DNA from: Megascapheus bottae
Lineage: Eukaryota; Chordata; Mammalia; Rodentia; Geomyidae
Direction: 5' to 3'
NCBI GenBank assembly: GCA_024803745.1
Contig: JANJXV010000016.1
Location: 44,802,763 to 44,866,762, forward strand
DNA length: 64,000 nucleotides
Part shown: piece after piece, positions 43,717-53,800 of the stretch
Numbering within the stretch: position 1 is the first letter of the stretch
Layout of the letters: every line of letters begins with the position of its first letter
Notes under the pieces: generated by a model
Databases searched by the model: none
What the model saw: only the letters and a program-made list of their open reading frames with translations
What the model was told of the DNA's origin: nothing
Made by a program: the position numbers and the translations under genes

Positions 43717-46700
43717 ACGGTCCACGGTGAGAAGACAGCAGGCAGGCGGTGTGCACCACAGTCCACGGTGAGAAGACAGCAGGCAGGCGGTGTGCATCCA
43801 CAGTCCACGGTGAGAAGACAGCAGGCAGGCGGTGTCCACAGTCCACGGTGAGAAGACAGCAGGCAGGAGGTGTGCGTCCACAGTCCACGGTGAGAAGACA
43901 GCAGGCAGGCGGTGTGCGTCCACAGTCCACGGTGAGAAGACAGCAGGCAGGCGGTGTCCACAGTCCACGGTGAGAAGACAGCAGGCAGGAAGTGTGCGTC
44001 CACAGTCCACGGTGAGAAGACAGCAGGCAGGCGGTGTGCACCACAGTCCACGGTGAGAAGACAGCAGGCAGGCGGTGTGCGTCCACAGTCCACGGTGAGA
44101 AGACAGCAGGCAGGCGGTGTGCACCACAGTCCACGGTGAGAAGACAGCAGGCAGGCGGTGTCCACAGTCCACGGTGAGAAGACAGCAGGCAGGCGGTGTC
44201 CACAGTCCACGGTGAGAAGACAGCAGGCAGGCGGTGTGCACCACAGTCCACGGTGAGAAGACAGCAGGCAGGCGGTGTGCACCACAGTCCACGGTGAGAA
44301 GACAGCAGGCAGGCGGTGTGCGTCCACAGTCCACGGTGAGAAGACAGCAGGCAGGCGGTGTGAGCCACAGTCCACGGTGAGAAGACAGCAGGCAGGCGGT
44401 GTGAGCCACAGTCCACGGTGAGAAGACAGCAGGCAGGCGGTGTGCGCCACAGTCCACGGTGAGAAGACAGCAGGCAGGCGGTGTGCACCACAGTCCACGG
44501 TGAGAAGACAGCAGGCAGGCGGTGTCCACAGTCCACGGTGAGAAGACAGCAGGCAGGCGGTGTGCGTCCACAGTCCACGGTGAGAAGACAGCAGGCAGGC
44601 GGTGTGCGTCCACAGTCCACGGTGAGAAGACAGCAGGCAGGCGGTGTGCACCACAGTCCATGGTGAGAAGACAGCAGGCAGGCGGTGTCCACAGTCCACG
44701 GTGAGAAGACAGCAGGCAGGCGGTGTCCACAGTCCACGGTGAGAAGACAGCAGGCAGGCGGTGTGCACCACAGTCCACGGTGAGAAGACAGCAGGCAGGC
44801 TGTGTGCACCACAGTCCACGGTGAAAAGACAGCAGGCAGGCGGTGTGCATCCACAGTCCACGGTGAGAAGACAGCAGGCAGGCGGTGTGCGTCCACAGTC
44901 CACGGTGAGAAGACAGCAGGCAGGCGGTGTGCACCACAGTCCACGGTGAGAAGACAGCAGGCAGGCGGTGTGCACCACAGTCCACGGTGAGAAGACAGCA
45001 GGCAGGCGGTGTGCACCACAGTCCACGGTGAGAAGACAGCAGGCGGGCGGTGTGCACCACAGTCCACGGTGAGAAGACAGCAGGCGGGCGGTGTGCGTCC
45101 ACAGTCCACGGTGAGAAGACAGCAGGCAGGCGGTGTGCACCACAGTCCACGGTGAGAAGACAGCAGGCAGGCGGTGTGGGTCCACAGTCCACGGTGAGAA
45201 GACAGCAGGCAGGCGGTGTGCACCACAGTCCACGGTGAGAAGACAGCAGGCAGGCGGTGTGGGTCCACAGTCCACGGTGAGAAGACAGCAGGCAGGCGGT
45301 GTGCACCACAGTCCACGGTGAGAAGACAGCAGGCAGGCGGTGTGCGTCCACAGTCCACGGTGAGAAGACAGCAGGCAGGCGGTGTGCACCACAGTCCACG
45401 GTGAGAAGACAGCAGGCAGGCGGTGTGCACCACAGTCCACGGTGAGAAGACAGCAGGCAGGCGATGTGCACCACAGTCCACGGTGAGAAGACAGCAGGCA
45501 GGCGGTGTGCACCACAGTCCACGGTGAGAAGACAGCAGGCAGGCGGTGTCCACAGTCCACGGTGAGAAGACAGCAGGCAGGCGGTGTGCACCACAGTCCA
45601 CGGTGAGAAGACAGCAGGCAGGCGGTGTCCACAGTCCACGGTGAGAAGAGAGCAGGCAGGCGGTGTGCACCACAGTCCACGGTGAGAAGACAGCAGGCAG
45701 GCGGTGTCCACAGTCCACGGTGAGAAGACAGCAGGCAGGCGGTGTGGGTCCACAGTCCACGGTGAGAAGACAGCAGGCAGGCGGTGTCCACAGTCCACGG
45801 TGAGAAGACAGCAGGCAGGCGGTGTGCACCACAGTCCACGGTGAGAAGACAGCAGGCAGGCGGTGTCCACAGTCCACGGTGAGAAGACAGCAGGCAGGCG
45901 GTGTGCACCACAGTCCACGGTGAGAAGACAGCAGGCAGGCGGTGTGGGTCCACAGTCCACGGTGAGAAGACAGCAGGCAGGCGGTGTGCACCACAGTCCA
46001 CGGTGAGAAGACAGCAGGCAGGCGGTGTGGGTCCACAGTCCACGGTGAGAAGACAGCAGGCAGGCGGTGTGCACCACAGTCCACGGTGAGAAGACAGCAG
46101 GCAGGCGGTGTGCACCACAGTCCACGGTGAGAAGACAGCAGGCAGGCGGTGTGCGTCCACAGTCCACGGTGAGAAGACAGCAGGCAGGCGGTGTGCACCA
46201 CAGTCCACGGTGAGAAGACAGCAGGCAGGCGGTGTGCGTCCACAGTCCACGGTGAGAAGACAGCAGGCAGGCGATGTGCACCACAGTCCACGGTGAGAAG
46301 ACAGCAGGCAGGCGGTGTGCACCACAGTCCACGGTGAGAAGACAGCAGGCAGGCGGTGTCCACAGTCCACGGTGAGAAGACAGCAGGCAGGCGGTGTGCA
46401 CCACAGTCCACGGTGAGAAGACAGCAGGCAGGCGGTGTCCACAGTCCACGGTGAGAAGAGAGCAGGCAGGCGGTGTGCACCACAGTCCACGGTGAGAAGA
46501 CAGCAGGCAGGCGGTGTCCACATTCCACGGTGAGAAGACAGCAGGCAGGCGGTGTGGGTCCACAGTCCACGGTGAGAAGACAGCAGGCAGGCGGTGTCCA
46601 CAGTCCACGGTGAGAAGACAGCAGGCAGGCGGTGTGCACCACAGTCCACGGTGAGAAGACAGCAGGCAGGCGGTGTGGGTCCACAGTCCACGGTGAGAAG

Positions 46701-49700
46701 ACAGCAGGCAGGCGTTGTGGGTCCACAGTCCACGGTGAGAAGACAGCAGGCAGGCGGTGTGCACCACAGTCCACGGTGAGAAGACAGCAGGCAGGCGGTG
46801 TGCGTCCACAGTCCACGGTGAGAAGACAGCAGGCAGGCGGTGTGGGTCCACAGTCCACGGTGAGAAGACAGCAGGCAGGCGGTGTGCACCACAGTCCACG
46901 GTGAGAAGACAGCAGGCAGGCAGTGTGCACCACAGTCCACGGTGAGAAGACAGCAGGCAGGCGGTGTGCGTCCACAGTCCACGGTGAGAAGACAGCAGGC
47001 AGGCGGTGTGCGTCCACAGTCCACGGTGAGAAGACAGCAGGCAGGCGGTGTGCACCACAGTCCACGGTGAGAAGACAGCAGGCAGGCGGTGTGCGTCCAC
47101 AGTCCACGGTGAGAAGACAGCAGGCAGGCGGTGTGCACCACAGTCCACGGTGAGAAGACAGCAGGCAGGCGGTGTGCACCACAGTCCACGGTGAGAAGAC
47201 AGCAGGCAGGCGGTGTGCGTCCACAGTCCACGGTGAGAAGACAGCAGGCAGGCGGTGTGCGTCCACAGTCCACGGTGAGAAGACAGCAGGCAGGCGGTGT
47301 CCACAGTCCACGGTGAGAAGACAGCAGGCAGGCGGTGTGCACCACAGTCCACGGTGAGAAGACAGCAGGCAGGCGGTGTGGGTCCACAGTCCACGGTGAG
47401 AAGACAGCAGGCAGGCGTTGTGGGTCCACAGTCCACGGTGAGAAGACAGCAGGCAGGCGGTGTGCACCACAGTCCACGGTGAGAAGACAGCAGGCAGGCG
47501 GTGTGCACCACAGTCCACGGTGAGAAGACAGCAGGCAGGCGGTGTGCACCACAGTCCACGGTGAGAAGGCAGCAGGCAGGCGGTGTCCACAGTCCACGGT
47601 GAGAAGACAGCAGGCAGGCGGTGTGCACCACAGTCCTCGGTGAGAAGGCAGCAGGCAGGCGGTGTCCACAGTCCACGGTGAGAAGACAGCAGGCAGGCGG
47701 TGTGCACCACAGTCCACGGTGAGAAGACAGCAGGCAGGCGGTGTGCACCACAGTCCACGGTGAGAAGACAGCAGGCAGGCGGTGTGCGTCCACAGTCCAC
47801 GGTGAGAAGACAGCAGGCAGGCGGTGTGCGTCCACAGTCCACGGTGAGAAGACAGCAGGCAGGCGGTGTGCATCCACAGTCCACGGTGAGAAGACAGCAG
47901 GCAGGCGGTGTGCACCACAGTCCACGGTGAGAAGACAGCAGGCAGGCGGTGTGCACCACAGTCCTCGGTGAGAAGGCAGCAGGCAGGCGGTGTGCGTCCA
48001 CAGTCCACGGTGAGAAGACAGCAGGCAGGCGGTGTGCACCACAGTCCACGGTGAGAAGGCAGCAGGCAGGCCGTGTCCACAGTCCACGGTGAGAAGACAG
48101 CAGGCAGGCGGTGTGCACCACAGTCCTCGGTGAGAAGGCAGCAGGCAGGCGGTGTCCACAGTCCACGGTGAGAAGACAGCAGGCAGGCGGTGTGCACCAC
48201 AGTCCTCGGTGAGAAGGCAGCAGGCAGGCGGTGTGCATCCACAGTCCACGGTGAGAAGACAGCAGGGAGGCGGTGTGCACCACAGTCCACGGTGAGAAGA
48301 CAGCAGGCAGGCGGTGTGGGTCCACAGTCCACGGTGAGAAGACAGCAGGCAGGCTGTGTGCGTCCACAGTCCACGGTGAGAAGACAGCAGGCAGGCGGTG
48401 TGCACCACAGTCCACGGTGAGAAGACAGCAGGCAGGCGGTGTGCACCACAGTCCACGGTGAGAAGACAGCAGGCAGGCGGTGTGCGTCCACAGTCCACGG
48501 TGAGAAGACAGCAGGCAGGCGGTGTCCACATTCCACGGTGAGAAGACAGCAGGCAGGCGGTGTGCACCACAGTCCACGGTGAGAAGACAGCAGGCAGGCG
48601 GTGTGCACCACAGTCCACGGTGAGAAGACAGCAGGCAGGCGGTGTGCGTCCACAGTCCACGGTGAGAAGACAGCAGGCAGGCGGTGTGCACCACAGTCCA
48701 CGGTGAGAAGACAGCAGGCAGGCGGTGTGCGTCCACAGTCCACGGTGAGAAGACAGCAGGCAGGCGGTGTGCACCACAGTCCACGGTGAGAAGACAGCAG
48801 GCAGGCGGTGTGCGTCCACAGTCCACGGTGAGAAGACAGCAGGCAGGCGGTGTGCCTCCACAGTCCACGGTGAGAAGACAGCAGGCAGGCGGTGTGCACC
48901 ACAGTCCACGGTGAGAAGACAGCAGGCAGGCGGTGTGCACCACAGTCCACGGTGAGAAGACAGCAGGCAGGCGGTGTGCGTCCACAGTCCACGGTGAGAA
49001 GACAGCAGGCAGGCGGTGTGCGTCCACAGTCCACGGTGAGAAGACAGCAGGCAGGCGGTGTGCGTCCACAGTCCACGGTGAGAATACAGCAGGCAGGCGG
49101 TGTGCACCACAGTCCACGGTGAGAAGACAGCAGGCAGGCGGTGTGCACCACAGTCCTCGGTGAGAAGGCAGCAGGCAGGCGGTGTGCGTCCACAGTCCAC
49201 GGTGAGAAGACAGCAGGCAGGCGGTGTGCACCACAGTCCACGGTGATCAGGCAGCAGGCAGGCGGTGTCCACAGTCCACGGTGAGAAGACAGCAGGCAGG
49301 CGGTGTGCACCACAGTCCTCGGTGAGAAGGCAGCAGGCAGGCGGTGTCCACAGTCCACGGTGAGAAGACAGCAGGCAGGCGGTGTGCACCACAGTCCACG
49401 GTGAGAAGACAGCAGGCAGGCGGTGTGCACCACAGTCCACGGTGAGAAGACAGCAGGCAGGCGGTGTGCGTCCACAGTCCACGGTGAGAAGACAGGAGGC
49501 AGGCGGTGTGCGTCCACAGTCCACGGTGAGAAGACAGCAGGCAGGCGGTGTGCATCCACAGTCCACGGTGAGAAGACAGCAGGCAGGCGGTGTGCACCAC
49601 AGTCCACGGTGAGAAGACAGCAGGCAGGCGGTGTGCACTACAGTCCTCGGTGAGAAGGCAGCAGGCAGGCGGTGTGCGTCCACAGTCCACGGTGAGAAGA

Positions 49701-50219
49701 CAGCAGGCAGGCGGTGTGCACCACAGTCCACGGTGAGAAGGCAGCAGGCAGGCGGTGTCCACAGTCCACGGTGAGAAGACAGTAGGCAGGCGGTGTGCAC
49801 CACAGTCCTCGGTGAGAAGGCAGCAGGCAGGCGGTGTCCACAGTCCACGGTGAGAAGACAGCAGGCAGGCGGTGTGCACCACAGTCCTCGGTGAGAAGGC
49901 AGCAGGCAGGCGGTGTCCACAGTCCACGGTGAGAAGACAGCAGGCAGGCGGTGTGCACCACAGTCCTCGGTGAGAAGGCAGCAGGCAGGCGGTGTGCATC
50001 CACAGTCCACGGTGAGAAGACAGCAGGGAGGCGGTGTCCACATTCCACGGTGAGAAGACAGCAGGCAGGTGGTGTGCATCCACAGTCCACGGTGAGAAGA
50101 CAGCAGGCAGGCGGTGTGCACCACAGTCCACGGTGGGAAGGCAGCAGGCAGGCGGTGTGCGTCCACGGTCCATGGTGAGAAGACAGCAGGCAGGCGGTGT
50201 CCACAGTCCACGGTGAGAA
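43717..50219. repeat. Large minisatellite, about 6.5 kb, about 160 units of 38/41/42 bp
   Basis: Every unit has the core CAGTCCACGGTGAGAAGACA followed by GCAGGCAGGCGGTGT. Units differ in the joint before the core: 'gcaccacag' (41 bp), 'gcgtccacag', 'gggtccacag' or 'gcatccacag' (42 bp), or plain 'ccacag' (38 bp). Private variants mark higher-order copies: GAGAAGAGAGC (45643, 46453) and GGCGATGTG (45460, 46270), 810 bp apart; GGCGTTGTG (46711, 47414), 703 bp apart; and a CAGTCCTCGGTGAGAAGGCA unit type confined to about 47.6-50.0 kb. The plus-strand unit lacks TTA, CTA and TCA, so all three minus frames stay open for 1,844-2,175 codons. I regard these as artefacts. Each plus-strand unit also carries a splice-donor-like CACGGTGAGA. 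Confidence 0.99.
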
Positions 50220-50454
50220 GCTGTCAGGAGAGGCGGAGGCTGAAAGAGCCGCCCACAGGCCCCACTCTCACCGTGTCCCAGAAGACTCATGTCTTCTCAG
50301 GAACCTGGGTCATGGGCTGGAGGCTGACTGGAGCCTGGCTGGATGGCCAAGCGGAGAGGCTTCAATTTTGTTTGATAGAACACAGAAAAAAGTCTCTTTT
50401 CACCTCCCTTCATCTTTACAATGATTCCCTGTAAAATCGCACTGCCAGTCATAA
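50220..50454. other. Unique sequence right of the minisatellite
   Basis: No gene recognised. Confidence 0.4.
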
Positions 50455-51170
50455 CACCATTTCAACACCGCCATCCCCCTCAAAACAAGGCCATCTCCAG
50501 CCAAACAATATTATCAGCCGAGACCGCAGCCATCTGGCATGCCAGCATGTTCACCAAACTCTCCCCAGCCTCCTTGACAGCAAGTATCACCGCCACACTC
50601 ACCATCACCACTGCCAGAGCACCCCCTCACCACCTGAATCCCCAGCCCCATCCCCACACCCGAAAACCACCCCCAGTGCCATCACTGCCAGCACCACCTC
50701 CATCATCCTCGCTCCATCCCCACACCATACCAACAGCGTCACCATGCCTGACACCATCATGCTCAAACCACTGCCGTCCCTCCTACAACCTCAATCTTCA
50801 ACACCATCACCAAACCAGGGTCACTGCCATCCCAACACCATTCCTCCACCATCATGCTCTCCACCCCCACCCTCCCCAACACCATTCCACCACCACCAGC
50901 ACCCACATTCCAAACCACTGCCACCACCCCCTCCATCATCCCCAACACCATCAAACGCTACCACCATTACCCCCCACCTTCTGCACCACCGAGCCCAACA
51001 CCATCCGTCACGTCGTTCTCACCACCGGCACCATCCAGATGCCTCCGCATTCTTCTCCAGCGCCTCCCCACCTGCGTGTCCTCCCCCTCACCAAGAGCCC
51101 CATCCACCCCTCCTGTCCGGCCCAGGCCGTGTCGCCACCCCGGAGCTGCACCCGCACTGTCCCACCGCAA
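50455..51170. repeat. C/A-rich low-complexity tract (CCACC/CATCAC words)
   Basis: About 700 bases dominated by CCA, CAC, ATC and CCC words on the plus strand with very few G residues, and no fixed period. Three His/Pro/Thr-rich plus-strand frames of 142-252 codons overlap in different phases, as expected from composition. Confidence 0.75.
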
Positions 51171-51677
51171 GCTTCTTAACTGGCATTGGCAGAGTGGCCG
51201 CTCCCCTGGCGCCCGGGCCCTCTGCGCCCAGGCCGGCCCTCACTCCGGAAGGCCCTCGGGAGGTGTGCAGGGGCTTCACTAGCACTGGTGCTCAGGTAGG
51301 TGGCCTCGCTAGGCCTTTGAGTCTGTGGGCTGGGGAGTGCTTTCCTGCCAAATGAAGAGCACCGGGGACGGTCCCCACACAACGCTGAGAGTTGTTCTCA
51401 CCACCCGTCTCCACACGGGACGGCAGGGAGGCCTATAAATTAAAAGCATGTCTCCGGAATCATCTAAAAGCATTTTAAAGTATTTCTGAAGTATTATATT
51501 ACGCGTACCCTGGCTAACCTAATGAATTACTGTGAATTCTTGACATTTCAAAATTGTTAATTGTGCTATAAACATGCCAACTTCAGGATACTCTTACTAC
51601 ATACTTATTTGGACTTACTTTTCTGAGAAGACAAGGAGCGTTTTTTTCTTAGCATGAATGTCTTATTTCACCAACCT

Positions 51678-51681
<4 letters not shown>
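51171..51681. other. Unique sequence, no gene seen
   Basis: GC-rich to about 51420, then AT-rich to 51660. Nothing recognised. Confidence 0.4.

Positions 51682-51769
<88 letters not shown>
51682..51769. repeat. Compound (TC)n(AC)n microsatellite
   Basis: About 26 CT units directly followed by about 18 CA units. Confidence 0.97.
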
Positions 51770-51770
<1 letters not shown>

Positions 51771-52079
51771 TGCTTGTGTTCCCATAAGGGGTAAATGTAG
51801 CCAAATACCACAGTCACCAACCCCTTCATGGCAGTCACCAGCCGCGTGTCCCGCTGAGCAGCGAGGAGCGCAGCGCTGGGGTGGACAGACAGTGGCGTTT
51901 GACCAGTACGACGTCTCCGGTAAACCCAGCACGCGGCAGGGAATGCACACTGCAGATTCTGTGGCACTCCACCTGCCACTGAGCCACGGGCCCCCCTCTT
52001 CTCAAGACTGGGGGAGCTCAGGCGAGGCAGACAAGTTGCTGCACAGCGAGCCGCCAGCCCCACTGCCGTCAGACGCCGT
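51770..52079. other. Unique sequence, no gene seen
   Basis: Nothing recognised. Confidence 0.4.
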
Positions 52080-52740
52080 GATTTAGATGGAACTCTAATG
52101 CAGGAAAGCACTTGTCCCCGGAGCCTCTTCAGAATATAAATTAAGTGATATTATAGCAGAAGCTCTCGCAGCTCTGCGTAATGAAGTGAACCACTCCGTT
52201 CTCTTGACCAAGGTCATGGTATGAGGACGAATTACTCTATTAACATCTCTTTTAAGTGGCATTAGTGATAATAAATGAAGAGGATTCATGTCATGCTGAT
52301 AATATTATTCATGCAAAACAGCATAGTTTATCTTGTTAAAACAATTAAAATGTGCTTGGAGGATATTCCACACACGGAGATATGACGCGGGAGCGTGGGC
52401 CTAGTGTATGTTTCTGAACGCACCCGCATCAGCCAGTAATGCCGATAATCTGCTAAAAATCGGAAAGCTGATTTGGATGTGATGCTAATTCAGGATCATC
52501 GCTTGGGCACCGGGTACCAGCCCTGTGCTCCACACAACTGCCCCGAGCTCTTGTGTGATATTAGATTAGATCCAATCCTTTTGCTTATAATTTTTTCAAG
52601 GAAATTACATCTTCCATTCTGTAAGCCCTCTTTAGCTGCTAAGCAGTCTGTAATATTGCAATTTTAAGCCTGACATATTACTGTTTTCTTCCCAGACAGC
52701 CCTAAGCTTCGCTGTCCGTTATCGTTCATCTTAGCATATA
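52080..52740. promoter_or_regulatory. AT-rich candidate conserved non-coding element cluster
   Basis: Over 600 bases, repeat-free and AT-rich with scattered CpG and many TAAT/ATTA, GATAA and TTCATGCAAA words (the last octamer-like, near 52307). Examples are 'gcgtaatgaagtgaacc', 'ggcattagtgataataaatg' and 'ttagattagatccaatcc'. It is bounded by GC-rich DNA. The regulatory role is an inference from texture. Confidence 0.35.
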
Positions 52741-53280
52741 AATCCCAGAATGCACAGCCCACTCGTGTGAGCTGATGGTGACCTCGTTCTGGTGCAGCGC
52801 TGGAGCCCGGGCTGTGCAGTGGCCCAGGCCCCGGGAAGGAGCCCTGCTGCACCCTGCCCTGGCTCTTCCAGCGCAAGTCCGCCTCTTGACAGCAGGTTGG
52901 ACAGTGGGGCTGGCTCTCCTCTAAGCATGGTGCAGCGCTCTGGAGCCACATGCAGAGGTGGCACACGCTTGTGATGTACACATGTGCGCTTTCTCACAGT
53001 ACAGGCGGGGCGAGGGGATGGGGTGAGCGTTGAGACCACGCATCCTGGCTACCACAACCCCGCAGAGTCTAAGGTTTGCCGAATGACTTCCATACAAGCT
53101 GTCAAGGTGACATTAGCCATCCGCTGTTTGGGTCACAGATTCTCCCTTCCTGACGGGCCTACTGATGAGCCTCAAGGTCTTAGGACAACTTTGTAAGAAC
53201 GTCAGCCCCCCTCTTATTAAGAGTGTTTGTTCCCACAGGGACCACAGACCTTCTCAAGTTTCTCTGCACAGGAATCACAG
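52741..53280. other. Unique sequence, no gene seen
   Basis: Nothing recognised. Confidence 0.4.
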
Positions 53281-53800
53281 ACTCTAATCATAAATGTGCC
53301 AAGGCAAGTGATGGCTCTAAGGATTTTTCTTACTCAAACAATAGTATTTTTATGATTTTATGGTAATATTAATTTTTCTTATTGTTATGAGTGTACGTTG
53401 ATCAGGTTTCTTACTGTCCTTATAAAAAGCATCATCTTATGTGGAATAAACAACTACCTTTGAAATTGTACAGACATGCTACGCTGAGGGAATTTTCCTG
53501 CTTTAATTAATACTTCAGCAAAGCGGAGCAGAGGGTGATGTCTGTCCCGTTTGCATTAGAGTTTTAATTATGCTAGGAATGGCTGACTTTACTTGATCCC
53601 ACATAAATTTTGCACATGCGAGAAGGGCTGAAGTTTTAACAGTGAGATCAGGTTTTGCATTACTGACAAAACACATATTTACAAGGAAGACCCTTCTTGA
53701 CTGTGTGAAATTAGTCAGGGGACAGGAGACAACAGGATCCTCAAAGAGAGGACTTAAAGTATTAGTTTCTCATATTTATGATTAATTCCCTTCTTATCGG
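53281..53800. promoter_or_regulatory. AT-rich island, candidate conserved non-coding element
   Basis: An AT-rich, repeat-free block with 'gctttaattaatacttcagc' and 'gagttttaattatgctagg', which carry homeodomain-type cores. Evidence is compositional only. Confidence 0.3.

Noticed and set aside
43717..50219. CRISPR array
   Set aside because: Repeat-plus-spacer logic fails: the whole 38-42 bp unit is repeated with no unique spacers, no cas genes are present, and the surroundings are mammalian.
43717..50219. PRDM9-type 13-mer hotspot motif (CCNCCNTNNCCNC) in the minisatellite
   Set aside because: The minus-strand CCGCCTGCCTGC word fails at the required T, so the human motif is not matched. It is also human-specific knowledge.
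43455..50290. Giant minus-strand proteins of 1,844-2,175 residues
   Set aside because: They are direct translations of a 38/41/42-bp minisatellite in all three minus frames at once. No start context, non-repeat domain or codon-like variation supports coding.
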